Shown: piece after piece, positions 24,651 to 37,100 of the stretch
Position numbering within the stretch: position 1 is the first letter of the stretch
How the letters are laid out: each line of letters begins with the position of its first letter
Source: Lophius americanus
Taxonomy: Eukaryota; Chordata; Actinopteri; Lophiiformes; Lophiidae
DNA length: 64,000 nt
Direction of reading: 5' to 3'
Assembly: GCA_037951165.1 (NCBI GenBank)
Contig: JBBDHG010000052.1
Span: forward strand, 933,501 to 997,500
Notes under the pieces: model-generated
Told to the model about the DNA's origin: nothing
Database searches by the model: none
Seen by the model: the letters and a program-made list of their open reading frames with translations, nothing else
Translations under genes and position numbers: made by a program

Positions 24651-26640
24651 CCTATTACCAAGGGCCTTGAGACGGCTTTACGTGGTATTCCCAAAACTTC
24701 ACTATCAGAAATTTAATAACTCTGGGTCTTCTTTCTTGTTGTTAATGTGTGTCTCCGTGACTAACACGCCAGATGAGGCACATCAAGAGGAACCACTATC
24801 AATGCCAAGCAAAAGCCTTCCATCATGCTTGACGGAGGTCTAAAGAGTAGACAAATAATAAAAAATTGGTGAAAGTGAAATAGAATGACTCAACATTGGT
24901 TGAAATAATTCAGTGGAATCAGCGAGGATTAATCTTGGGCCACAAAGTGTGGACCTGTTTTCCAACTGGTGGTGAGATGGAACAGTGTCCGTGAATCTGT
25001 GTGTGTTTAACCCTGCAGAACCATGTAACGATAAAAACGCAGTCTGAACACGCATACAATGTGTAATGTGATGTATACTTTATCACTTAGTCATACAAGT
25101 ACAAGTTATACACTGTACAAGATTGTGAAATGTATTATCTGCAGGATCTTGTTCAAGGACCAACAGCATGTATCGTCAAGGGCTGGGATTGAACCCCAAT
25201 CCTCGCTAAAAGAGTGGGTGTGGATTCTGAGAGAAATGTGTCAGTGTCATCAAAGAGATGTTTTGGCAACAAAACACAGTCTTATACAGTATCAAGCAGC
25301 TGGTTTTGAATGCTATGACTGGTTAATACATATCAAACTGATAGGCTGCAATAAAACAGGCACGTATCGGAACAATGCACGGGGGAATGCCTCTTTGGTT
25401 ACGAAAATCACGGTTTTCAGAAAAACTTTGCGGACACTGAGTAACGACCATCTTTGCCAAGGAAGATTTGCTAACTGATATGCAGGCGGAAAGATTTGCT
25501 TAATACTCCTTCACAAAATGCCAGGTAAAAGAAACAAAACATATGGGGAAAATCAAGTGTGCAATTACATTTTGGTTTAAGAGGTTCACTAATGACGGGT
25601 TAAGATTACACAATTGTAGCTTGAATATAACTTCTAAGATTTGGTCATTGCCTAGCATAATCCGCTGCTTCTGTAGCCATGGTCGACCCTACTTCCCCAT
25701 CAATGACACGACTTGACGTCAATTAATAGATAGGGTCAAACTTGTATTGTTGTCAGCTTAATAAGCAGGACACTACAAGAATAATTGGAGCTGTTATAGC
25801 TAAATCTCAGTGTAAACCGGAAATACCATCATGATCTGAAAGCATAAAGATGGCAAACTTGAAAAAAGATGGAGGTGAAATTCTTGGGTAAAATGTAGGG
25901 CCGACTGGCAGTGTAAAAGAAGTCAAAGGAAACTGGTGGGATGCTTTGAAGAAAAAAAAAAATTTAGGCCGCCACGGACACGGAAGGTGATGAAAAAAAT
26001 TGATGGATTTCTAATAAGTTATGGTCGGGCTACAGGATCCTTGTAGACTTGTCAACAAATACCTACCCCCGCACAAGAAACAACTCTGTGAAGTAATAAC
26101 ACCACAAATACTAATAAATAATCATGCTAATATATAACCTCTGCAAAGCAGTGGCAATTATAGTTTTTTGTACATTTTTAATTCTGCACGATGGATGTCC
26201 TCCACTTTCCATGCATGTAAAGACAAAATCTGAAGAGGATAAGCAGTTCCAGAAAATGAATGGAAGAATACCATAATATTCCAGAAAGTACAACAATAGG
26301 CAATTCACTGCAACACCAGCTCGATAAACTAATGTCCTTCTATCTGAAAGCAAGAGGAAAAATCATATTATTTATTAAAATGATGGGAACAAGTTATTTT
26401 CTATTGCTAATAGTTAATAAAAATGGACACACTATAAAAATAGGATAAATGTTTTACCCACAGCTAGATCATCACTACCTTTACATTCACATACAAAATA
26501 AACCCAAAATATGTATTAATACATGGAAAATGGACGTAGGCTTGACCGAGAGAAGAGGTCATCAGTGTTCCAACCAGTGTCCAATCCCTGTTGCACAGTG
26601 TGATATCAAGTATATTTTTTACTACAGACAAGCTGCTAGT
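24651..26640. other. Intron, no supported gene
   Basis: 25140-25215 contains GGGATTGAACCCCAATCCTC, a retroposon- or tRNA-like B-box-style string (GGGATTGAACCCC), but no matching A-box upstream was seen. The frame at 25059-25478 runs across it and is not supported. Confidence 0.35.
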
Positions 26641-26654
26641 TAATAATAATAATA

Positions 26655-27080
26655 ATGATGCATTTATTGCTGTTGTCCGTACCTGCTTTGGTGTCTGTTA
26701 TCCTTGCTGGTTTTGGTGTTTCTTGTCAGTATTGGCTTTGGTATCTTTGTAATCAGTGTAGGCTCAGATGTTTTAGTGTTTTTGTCATTGCTGACTTTAA
26801 AGCTCTTCTCACTAGCTATAGTATGTCCTTCCTGGTCTTTGTTATCGAGTTGACTTTGGTGTCTTTGCCATTAGTGCTGGCTTTTTATACAGTGCTGGCT
26901 TTGATGTCTATGTGGTCAGCTCTGGTTTCAATGTATATGTCTTCAGTGTTTTGGATTTGGTATCTGTATCAATGCACACTTTAAAGTTTTTGTTATTATG
27001 AAACCAGTACTGAGGAAAACCTCAGTACTGGTTTTCTTGTCTTTGTTATCAGAGTCGGCTTTGATATGCTAAGTGTGTTC
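26655..27080 (+). repeat. Degenerate minisatellite M1, sense array
   Basis: About 13 units of roughly 30 bp around GCTGGCTTTGGTGTCTTTGT and TATCAGT. The reverse complement forms the array at 12600-13000, 13.7 kb away. The 109-codon frame is the repeat translated and not a gene. Confidence 0.75.
27001..27034. repeat. Perfect hairpin, 15-bp arms, AAAA loop
   Basis: AAACCAGTACTGAGG, loop AAAA, CCTCAGTACTGGTTT. Exact inside an otherwise decayed minisatellite unit. Confidence 0.9.
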
Positions 27081-27084
27081 TTTT

Positions 27085-28640
27085 AAGATGCTGAGAGCTC
27101 GCTAGGACTTCTACTAAAACTCAAAGTTCAGTCACAACACTGACATCACAAAACACGTTACTTATAGTTAACCCAAGTTGAGTATACTTAACTTGAATGT
27201 TTAAAAGTTCTTGAGCCATGAGATGACCCCAACTACCTCCTGACAGAATTTTATTAATCCTTATAGTTCTTTAGCCCCATAGTGACGAAGAACCTCCTCA
27301 AATTATGCTGCATTGCCTACTCAGCATTATACTTTATTTGGCTTGTGACAGTCAGTGATAGTCGATGCATTGGGAGTGAAAACTATTTTATTTTCATAAA
27401 GCTTTACCTAAACAAACTTCCCTTTTTCATGTTTAGTACTACTGACAGCAATGATGTCAGACATAAATTAAGTTGCAATCAAATAGAAGGCAAAAACAGA
27501 GGGTTTCGAAGTAAAGAATGATGAGATCAGTCTATATATGCATCTTCATCACATGACAAACAGGAAGTCACAGCAATGCATGCTCATATGGTCACCACAT
27601 TACTCACCGACACATAAAGAGAAGTACCAATAATGATAATATTTAGTTATCTGGATCCCCCCAGCTGGTCCAGGACTTTCAAATGATCTGGCTGAAACGG
27701 TCTGTCAGCCAGCACATTCTTTCTCTCAAAGAAGACCGACCGGAGCCATGTTTTTGTTGGTATGACCCCACTCCACCCTCCCCATTCTCCCCTCTGCAAC
27801 TCCTCCTTCTCCAGTGACATCTATTTGACTGGGTAAAACGAACATAGATAACAGGTCAGATTTGTCTTCTTACATATAAACTGCTGTGTAATCTGATCTG
27901 GGTGCAGCGTTTAAGGCGGGTGATGAACAGAGAGCAGATACAGGGGTGCAACGGACCACAGACTGGTCCCTGGGTGAAGAGCTGATGTTTGCTGTGCTGG
28001 ACTCCACTTGACCTCACCAGACCAAAACTTATATATAGGACTATGACTGTTTGTGCGCGCGTGTGTGTTTATCTGCATGCATGTTTGCACACTCAACCAG
28101 AGGGGAGTTCGTCTTATCAGCACCACGGAGCATTCATCAGGCGAGACATTTTCTGCCATTCCACGTTCAAACCAAACACTTGGCTGCAAGTGCCACCTCC
28201 ACTCTGCGGGATGTTGAGAGGCCTGACTTATGCGACTTGTCAGTAAGAAATTACACTATCCTCACGCCAACCCATTGATTCGGTACGTTGCCTTTTTTAT
28301 TATTTTTTCTGAGATAGGTCATTTGGTCTGTCGAACCTCTCTTTCTTCCTTTCTCGATCCTGTAAGCTGAAACAACAAAGTGGCACCGACTGTTCATCGG
28401 CCCTGCTTGCTTTTAACACCCTGGGGACGCTCAGTGGGTCAAGATCAAATGTTGTTCTAGGGTTCCCGGCCTGGTAGGTTTGGAAAACTTTAGAACATTA
28501 AGAATTGAACATGATTGAGAGTAATGGTATAAAGCCAAGCTGACGCTGTTGACGCAGCTAACAGGATTGTGAACTGTTGAGAAGGATTACCCCTACCTCA
28601 TTGGTTATGGCAGTTTTCATTGCCTGGAAGTAGCATGAAT
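27085..28640. other. Intron, nothing assigned
   Basis: Short frames at 27911-28278 on both strands lack family signatures. Confidence 0.4.
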
Positions 28641-28644
28641 CCTG

Positions 28645-29160
28645 TGTGTCCAGCCTAATATTATGTAGGTCCCCCTTTTGCTGTCAAGCTCTTTGAGTTC
28701 ACCGTGTAACACCGTTCCACCTGAGCCAGCATTAACTTCTTCATAAATTTATGCTACGGCAGCTTTTCTTTGGGATCGGACCACACAGGCAAGTATTCTC
28801 AACCCACCCATGACTCTGCCGCCTGTTCACCAGTAATCGTTTCTCAGAGCAGTTCGGTACGTACTAAACACTGTAGAACAGGAACACCCATCAAGATCTG
28901 TTGTTCTGGAGATGCTCTGACACAGTCATCCAGCCATCTCAATTTGATAATAGTAATACTCATAGTAACAAATGGTAAACAATAATAACTGAAATGTACA
29001 TAACACCTTTCAAGAGACCAAAGTACGCTTTACATAGTTGTGTGGTCCTTCTCAAGGTGACTCAGTTCACTATACTTGTCCATTTTTCAGCCTTCTAACA
29101 CATCAACTACAGAACAAATGTTCCCTTTTGGCCTAATATATCACACTCACAACCGGGCAA
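28645..29160 (-). mobile_element. Tc1-like, family 2, internally deleted, interrupted by a tail insertion
   Basis: Antisense blocks: CCTAATATTATGTAGGTCCC (3' end of the transposase gene) sits only about 80 bp from CCAGCATTAACTTCTTCATA (its N-terminal half), so most of the catalytic region is deleted. It continues through GGAGATGCTCTGACACAGTC to CAAATGTTCCCTTTTGGCC. 28946-29042 is foreign and splits the block CAATTT/TGGTCC (see next entry). Confidence 0.8.
28946..29042 (-). mobile_element. Retroposon 3' tail inserted in the Tc1-like copy
   Basis: On the minus strand it reads TGTAAAGCGTACTTTGGTCT, CTTGAAAGGTGTTATGTACAT and then ATTATTATT-like and TACTATTATC, the usual 3' end of a teleost LINE/SINE (GTAAAGCG...TATAAAT(ATT)n). 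The host sequence resumes at 29043. No clear target duplication found. Confidence 0.6.
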
Positions 29161-29239
29161 AAGGATATTCAGACAATTAGACAGGGGTCCAGTTACATCT
29201 GGTCTTAACAAAACAAAGTAGAAAAATAATATTAGCTCT

Positions 29240-29672
29240 ACAGTCAAACATGGAGGTGGCAGTGAAATGTTGTGATGGTGCTTTTCTTAAATTCTATCTC
29301 AATGCTTTAAGTCTATGACGACTCACCATATTGAGGGAAACAGGATTTGTCCTCTCGATCAGTAAATTCTGAAGGAGATTGTCATAAGTCTATGAGTTGA
29401 ATGTCAAACTCAGCCCGGTCAAGCAGCAAGACAATGATCCTAGGCAAATGAGTAAATCCCCATCTGAATGGATCAGCTTATGCTCACAAACCCTCCAATG
29501 TGGCTGATCTAGAGCAGTTCTGCAAAGCGGAATGGGCCAAAATTCCTCCTCAGCGATGTCATAGACTGATCTCCAGTTATTAGAAGTGGTTGGTTACAGA
29601 TGCTACTGCCTAAGGTGGAACACCTAGATGTAAAGTTGAGGGGGTGAATACTTTTTCACAGCCCTGTATATT
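29240..29672 (+). mobile_element. Tc1-like fragment, family 1, 3' half
   Basis: CAAACATGGAGGTGGCAGTG, GCAAGACAATGATCCTAGGC (the QDNDP-type motif containing the second catalytic Asp), ACCCTCCAATGTGGCTGATC, CAAAGCGGAATGGGCCAAAA and the end GGGGTGAATACTTTTTCACAGC. 5' half missing. It lies head-on to the family 2 copy just before it. Confidence 0.85.
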
Positions 29673-29674
29673 TA

Positions 29675-30755
29675 AATACGTACAATTGTGTTGACAAGTC
29701 CCTCTTCAAACGTATCGTACCACAGCTCATCCCATTCATTCTGTAGTTCCAGATTGGTTCCCAAACGATTCCATTCATAATTCAAACAATGACTTTTGTG
29801 TCATGAACACATCTTTACAACAGGATACACAGCGACCCAAGCAAGAAGTGAAACTGGACTCATTCATGGAATGTCTTATTTCTGTCAGCATACTCCATGT
29901 GGTCCAAGGAAGCTTCTTTAAGCTTTATTTCATTGCGGCGCAGACAGCCTCGAAACAGAGAATGCTCCTGTGATGATCACTCTGTGTACGGTCACAGTGT
30001 CCATAGTGTATGAATTTATTCCACCGAAGTGACAGTGGTTCTTTTACAAATTATTCTAAATGTCAGAGAGATTAGAGATGAGAGGGTTGGCTCATTTCGG
30101 GTTTACATAAACGAAATGTTCTGAGCAAATGCAATGACAGAGAATACTGTAGTATTGTACTGTAGAATGGTTTTCTAACAAAGTTATTCTGATTGCTGAA
30201 TATTGGTTTGAGTCACTGAAATCAGTGCAATTGAGAACACATGAAGGTCACAGATCTTTGGATAAGCAGGACAACACTCACAACCACACTTGGCTGTGAC
30301 TCACGGTGGGTCAGACAGATATTATGTCACAGTGACCAGAGGTGTCACTTACTGTCTCCCCCCACAGACACATATCCACGGAGAAGTGCGACGTCATTGG
30401 CTGCCCGGCCGCCTGGTTGTGGACCAGCGCCATGACCACAGGCTGAAAGACTCACAGGCTTCACACCAGCCGGGAGGACAACGGAAGAGACAAGGGGGAG
30501 GGAGAAGCATCTACAGTGCGTCCTCAACTGAAGAGGAATGATGCTGAAAACTGAGGCCAGTCATTCCTGATGAGCACTGCGTTATCATCCATCATCTTGC
30601 TGTTTCTTTAAAGTACTCTCCATCGTCTCCAGATAATGTTGTGAGTCTCGACATAGCAGGGATTTGTTTTCTGAAACAACTTTTTCACGATAAACTCAAC
30701 AGATACCAAGATGACATCGAGCACAAGTTTGGTAAATACTTGTCCTACGCTATCG
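29675..30755. other. Intron, nothing assigned
   Basis: Small frames at 30241-30541 on both strands cover a slightly GC-richer stretch (30360-30500) without a recognisable domain. Confidence 0.4.
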
Positions 30756-30756
30756 C

Positions 30757-30915
30757 CCCCGATCGCAAATGTAGGTCTCTCAAAAGCCCCCAATCCACTG
30801 TGTTGAATAAGCAATCCCACTGAATGAACTCTTCAAATTCAATGTGACTCAATAATAATCTCAAACAGTCAGTATTGACTAAATCTATTTCTATTGAATC
30901 CGCAATATGATCTGA
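30757..30915 (+). repeat. Dispersed repeat C, copy 1
   Basis: Aligns with 44436-44610 over CCCCAATCC.CTG.GTTG, AAGCAAT, TCAAATT, GTCAAACAG-like and the ending TTTCTAT.ATTGAA. Class unknown. It lacks the 22-bp hairpin insertion present in the other copy. Confidence 0.6.
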
Positions 30916-30959
30916 TAAGATCCTAGTTACTCATAAGGAAGAGAAATACAATAAACTAT

Positions 30960-31620
30960 TTTTCCTGTGCTCAATTGTGAAACCACACAGATTTCCTTGG
31001 GTCAATTATGTGAGCTAGATTTTAAAAAATTTGACATGGGGCGTGTGGAATTTTTTTCGAATGCTAATTGGAGAAGAAATTCCCGACTTAACGTCAGGAA
31101 ACAGTTAACGAACGAAAAACTGTTTTACACTAAACCTTCCCCTAGTGAGTAAAACGTGAACTATTAAAATGAAATGATATACAGCATATAGAAGGAAGAT
31201 CCCTCTGAGTAGATTCAAATGAGCCAATTTGGACATGATCAAACACATAGCTGGAAAGTAACTGTCAAAAACAGTTTTTTTGTTGTTTTTTTCTAAATAA
31301 ACCCCTTTGTGGGCAAAATGTGAACAATGACAGTAAAATATCACAAATGCAAGTTAGACCTCATTGAGGAAGTTCATCTGTAGCAAATTTGGTCTAAATC
31401 AAATATTGGGTTTGTGAATTATCGCTGGAAAACAGTGTCATTGTGTTTTTTAGAAAAAGTGAGGTAAATATCAACAATTACGGTAAATAACTTTATTTAC
31501 AAAATAGATTTGATAGCTTTTAAATAGTTAAAGATTTTCACCAAAATCACTTGAAAACTTTTGGAAACTGTACTCCCTCTAGTGGTAGATATATGCAACT
31601 GACTGAAATGGTTTTTAGTT
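30960..31620 (+). repeat. Dispersed repeat A, copy 2 (longest)
   Basis: Carries at least three tandemly related blocks (CCCCTAGTGAGTAAAACG, CCCCTTTGTGGGCAAAATG, CCCTCTAGTGGTAGATATA), each followed by an A/T-rich segment with GCAAATTTGGTCTAAAT or GCCAATTTGGACATGAT. This suggests the family is itself built of units of roughly 150-200 bp. Confidence 0.65.
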
Positions 31621-31979
31621 ATCTTGAAACGAAGGATCTTGGGTAGCTGCAGCGATGATGATTCCATAATGTCCCTGACTTTTCGGGGATATGAAATATA
31701 TGGATGGAAAGTTCAATGGTCATTTGCAGAATAGAGACGCTGACGCCAATCATGACTGGAACAATTCTTCACATTGGGAAAAAAAATGGCTTAAGTATGT
31801 AACATCTGGGCGGATATTATATCTACAATTGAGTTAATCCTTCTATGGGATGGAATGTGATGTCATATTTTCATTGTTTTTTCATCTTCATTCTTTTCTT
31901 TTATTTGCCCAAAAATTTTAATTTCTCACATATAATGTTCTTATTATTTTCCCCTTTCTATTACCATCTGAGTTTCCTG

Positions 31980-32115
31980 TCTTTATTACTAATACTACTA
32001 CAAATAATAATAATTGACACTAACAACAGTGACAAAATAATAATAAAAATAATAATTATACGGATATACATTAGTATTGTTATCGTTATTGTTATGATTA
32101 TTACTATTACTATTA
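31980..32115. repeat. (ATT)n/(ATA)n low-complexity tract
   Basis: AATAATAATAATTGACACTA and TTATTACTATTACTATTATGG repeats. The 97-codon frame here is low complexity. Confidence 0.85.
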
Positions 32116-32219
32116 TGGCATTTTTGATTTGCTTTTAATTACAAACTGAGTGTTGGTTCCAAACAAGGAGCAAATCTCCAATTAGCAAATGTGGGACACA
32201 TATTACCAATGCTGAGCTG

Positions 32220-34150
32220 CTTTTTCTTCTTTCAGCTATTTCTTTTAGGGGCCACAGCAGATCATCTGCTTCCATCTTGCCCTCTCCTCTTCATATTCCT
32301 CTGTCACATAACCAATTACATATCGTCTCACCACATCCATAAACCTTCTCTTTATCTTTCCCTTTTTCTTCTGCCTGGCAGCTCCATCTTCAGCATCCTA
32401 GCAATAGATCCACTATCCCTCCTTTTCACGTGTCTGAACCATCTCAATCTGGTCTTTTTTACTTCTATCCAGGATGTCTCACCTGGGCTGTCCGTCTGAT
32501 GTGCTCATTTCTAATCCTGTCCATCCTCGTGAACATCTCCCCGAGAACATCTTCAACCCTGCCTCCTTTCTTCTGGTCGGTGCCACCGCCTCTAAACCAT
32601 GCAGTGGAGCTGCTCTCACTACCATCTTGTAAATCACTCTTCCCCACCCACTTTCCACACTCCCCATTGCTCAGTGTACTTAAACTATTTTCCACCATTT
32701 CAACCGGAATCCCTTTCATTCAGATTAGATGTATTCTGTCTTGCTGCGACGGACCTTCATACCTCCACCTCTCCAGGTATTCTTCCACCTGCTCCCTGCT
32801 CTCACTACAGACCACAGTGTCATCCTCAAACATCATTATCCACGGAGACTCTTGTCTAACCAAGTAGGGGCTCAGAGCCGCTCCTCAGAACCCATCCGTC
32901 ACTCCTACTTCTCATCTCACCATTGCCATGTTGCTCTCATACCTTTCCTTTACCCATTTAACATACTTCTCTGTCACTCCAGACTTCCTCATGCAATCTG
33001 ACTGCCTCTCTCCTAGAGACCCCCATACTCCCACTGGTATGTCATCAGGACCAACCACGTTCCCATTCTTCATCCTCTTTAAAGCTGCTCTCACTTCATC
33101 GTACAAATCCGCTGGACTTCCTCTCTCTCATTTTCTTCATTCACCAGTTCTTCAAAGTACTTTTCATCTAGCCCTCACACTCTCTTCATTTGTTAACAGA
33201 TTTACATCTTTATTCTTAATGTCCCTAACCTGATGCACATACTTCAAATCTCCACCCCTCTGCAATGCAAATCTGTAGCGGCACTTTTCTCCTTCCTTGG
33301 TGTCCAACCTGTCATACAACTCGCCATAAGCCTCTCGTTTGTCTTTGCTACCTCAAGCTTCAAATTATCCCATGCTATCCTATTACTTCTTCACCAACCA
33401 TTTCCTGCATATACTCTGCTAAACCTCCTCAGTCTCTTTATCTTCTTTCCTTTGTCAAGATGGCACACAAAGTACCTTCTTACCTCCCTTATTCCTTTTG
33501 TTCCATAGTTACCCAATAATCCAGCAGTTCTTCACTATCACCCAGAGCCCGTCTCAACTCTTCCCAGATTTTCGCACAGCAGCCTTCCTTCCTGAAGCTT
33601 CCACTACTGGATCTTCTGCTCTTCCTTTTTGTCTTTTCCTCTTTGTACCACTAGAGTCACACAACATACTAGAATTCCATGTTGTTTGGCAATGGTCTCC
33701 CCTGTCACCACCTTACAGTCTCCCAACTCTTTCAGATTACGTCTTCCTCATTTCTCCTCCCATCTACACCATGATAAAAATGTTTGCAACCTCCTCCGAT
33801 GCATCTAACCTTCCTGCCTTTCTACCTGGTCTCTTGGACACAATTTATCTGCCTTGCGTCTCTCCATCATATTGGCTTGCTCTCTACCTTTTCGTGCCAA
33901 CTTCAAATTCTTACTCTCACCCCTACACTCCTGCCCTTCCTCATCTCTCACTGTCTCAGGGTACATTTCCCCCTCTGAATATTATTTTTCTTCAACCAAC
34001 AGTAGCATAGTTTCGACTGGCACAGTGGTTGTCATTGTCTACCCGGGCCCTGACCGAAGAGGTTTGGAAATCAGTTTCGTGCCATTGACTTAGCATAGGT
34101 TTTTTGCCGGATGTCCTCCTTGTAACAACCCTCCAAATTTATTGGGACCA
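32220..34150 (-). mobile_element. RTE-like LINE, near full length but with internal deletions
   Basis: Read on the minus strand from 34150: the leader block (GGGTTG.TACAAGGAGGACATC), the start of the endonuclease frame at about 33990, and an RT N-terminal segment at 32912-33106 reading DEVRAALKRMKNGNVVGPDD and IPVGVWGSLGE. This jumps straight to CMRKSGVTEKYVKWVKERYE, so about 90 residues are missing. Then comes PWIMMFEDDTVVCSESREQV, the catalytic FADD box mutated to FEDD, and a C-terminal part to about 32220 (DRIRNEHIRRTAQVRHPG at 32465-32520). Several frameshifts; it cannot be active. The many plus-strand frames here are its shadow. Confidence 0.88.
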
Positions 34151-37100
34151 GCAATGCAAGTACACTTGTTTATTACCCCTTTGTGGCTGGGTAATGTGAC
34201 CAATTCTGAGTTGTTGCCTTATAGAAAGGATTTAACAACATTTTATTTGAATGCAACTTTGCCATCATAAACTGTGAAAGCGGCAGTTTACCAAAAAGGA
34301 CCTTACATTTCAGATTAATAATGGCCTATGGGTGATCATCTGCTTGCATTTCCTTTTTATGTCCATATAAGAGGTAAAAATAGTTTGATAGAACAGAACA
34401 GACAGGTTGCTGAGATGCGATTCCTGTCATGGCTTTGGTGTTTTTCACGTACAACTGGTGCTTTATTCGGAGTATATGGAACATAAAATACATTCCAAAC
34501 TAGAATTTATAAAGAAGAAAAATAAATTAACACAAATGAACTTTTCTATTCATTAAAGTATCCATTAACACTATCTCCATCCTTAAAATAAACAGATATT
34601 CAGTTGTTACCCTTCTTAAATTAAGGTGATGCAGTATATATTTTCTCTAACAATAGAATTGAACACGTCACCGCTCACACAAAATAATTTAATTTTAAGT
34701 TCATTCAACTTTTCTAATCGAACCATAAACCGAGTCATTCAAAAATCTTAACCAAAATAGCAGCTACTATTGACTTAATTCAAGAATTAAAGTATTATGC
34801 TGACAGTAGTCACCTCCCTGTAAAGTCAAAAAGTTCATGCATCTCAAATCCTGATCTCTTTGTTTCTTTCCGTCACTTTTTGCTGAAATCTGCTTTGTTT
34901 GTGACTTTTGACTTGTTATTTTTTCATGAAGACAAAACGAGGATGCTGACAGGTTTTGTTGTGTTTTTGACCCTTTTGCACATTTTGACCGACATCAATC
35001 ATGCAGTCCTGTGATGACAGGCTTCCCTACATTCTTAGAAATGCTTTAAGGTCCCGCACAAAGTAGGAGACCCGGTCACCCTATTACCAGCCGCCTTCTT
35101 GAACCATTTTGACTTTGCATAATGTTTCTGAATACAAACCACACCTTTACATACAGGATATAAATATGGTTATTGTCAGTTGTGTCAGGTTACATATAAA
35201 TTACTATATAAACACATTCAACAAAGACTGATGAAGGTTACATGTAACCCATGTAACACTTGGTGACGGCTGTGCACTGCAATTGTTTAGTAAAGACAAG
35301 ATAGGATCAAACCCACAGATGTGTACACATATGTTTACACACAGACAGACATGCATCCTCACACATATAGATTCCTCTCAGCTGTGCTCTGCGTTAGGAA
35401 ACATCTCAGCACAGTGCTGACAAGGAGGACTTTCACTCTGCATACTTCACGCAAGTCTGCAAACTGCTCTCCTCAACTGCTCACCAGCATGATAGACACT
35501 TCGCAAATGTTTGGGCTTCTCAACATGTCCGAGGGCACAATCCAACCGACCGATAAACAACTCTCAGAAGCAGCTGGCATGTCAGAGGAGGGAGTGGAGC
35601 ACAGAAAATCGGAGAATGTGAATGCAATGGAGATGTCATTGGTGTTAAATCAGTCAGTGTGTGCCTTTCACCAAAATCTCTCTTTCTAGCCTATCAAGCG
35701 TTCTCATCTTTTCATTTACAGGGGAAAATACAGAGTGTCCCTTTTGGACTATTTTTGAATGAAAAAAGCATAAATCCATATGTCACTTTCACAATGTTGT
35801 TAAAACCTCAAAGTTAACCATGAGTTGTGTGGGAGGTCAAAGATTCTACTGGGAAAAGTGAGCAGACGGAGTCCGGAGCCTTTTATGAGTATGACCTTGT
35901 CTTGTACTGCAGGATTTGGCTGCATGGCGATTGGGAACGTGCTGCCTGGCGACTCTTATCATTCCTGTCTGTCAGAGATGGGAACACTCATAGCCTGTAA
36001 GGATGGCTGCCTGAAATTCTCTGGAGAGGACTGCTGCTGGCTCAGACTCTATAGTCTGATCACATGAGCCAATGGTCACAAACAAGGAAGTTGAGATAGG
36101 GGATGGTAGGGGTAAAATCTGATTAATGGAGGGTCCCTTTTATAAGGTACGTCTTGAATAGAATTTGATATTTACCAGGATATCTTTGGAACTTTCATCA
36201 CGAAATACTGGTAGGAAAGCGCTATGAAGCTGGTATATTGGTAGAACGTATTTTACATTTCACAAAAAATATTTTGGCGTTTGAATGGTATCTGAGGACT
36301 TCAAGTATGTGAGTCATAATTTTTGCATAAAGTGGACCGTTTTTAGATGTGGAAGTCGGGACAAAGGTTCAGTTTTTTTCCATTGTATATCTTTGATTTG
36401 TCTACCTGATGACATACCTATGTCCCGTCATTGTTTACATGGTGACAAACATACGTCCCATCAACATCTGCGTGGGCATTGTCTTCTATGCTTTGTGATT
36501 GAATGGCTTGTTTACTGGGCAGTGTTCTCTTTTCATTCTCCGATTTCCTCTCTCAGAGGTTCAAAATCATCCCAAAAAATATTTTCACACTGTAACTTGT
36601 GTGGCCTACTCTTTTTGTCGGACAAAGGTTTGGCAGTTTACCTGTATCTTGGTCTGGGGGAGTTATCACAATTGTACTTTTTACTTAAAAGTCTGAAATC
36701 CTGGACCACACAAGGAATGCAGAGGTTTAAGTTAAAGATGCTCAAAAAAGATCTTCTGCCATTAAAACAAAACCACATCTAATCAGTTTCCCGTCATAAA
36801 ACAAGTAAGCTCTGAATATGAAAAGCTACAGCAGTCAGATGACCACAAAATAACCAGCTTTGTTACCAGCACAAAAACACACCCGGCAAACACAGACAGA
36901 AAACACCAGATTACATCATCTCTGCTTGTGGCAAGTAGCCTATTTCACCAGTTCCTGCCATATTTACGAACTATTGGTTCAGTTGCAGTGTGGGTAAGCA
37001 TTAGTTAGACATAGAAGATTTGGTGGATAAAAAGGATGATAGGTCTCTTTCTAAGAGAGAGTTTTTTTGGGAAGGCTCTCCTGAAAGAAAAGGTGTCTCA

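Noticed and set aside
25180..25200. tRNA-like B box (GGGATTGAACCCC)
   Set aside because: No A box, acceptor stem or cloverleaf around it; such strings occur in retroposons.
26655..26984. Hydrophobic 109-residue frame as a membrane protein
   Set aside because: It is the minisatellite M1 read in frame.
33498..34010. 170-codon plus-strand frame, the longest in the window
   Set aside because: It is the antisense shadow of the decayed RTE-like LINE on the minus strand.
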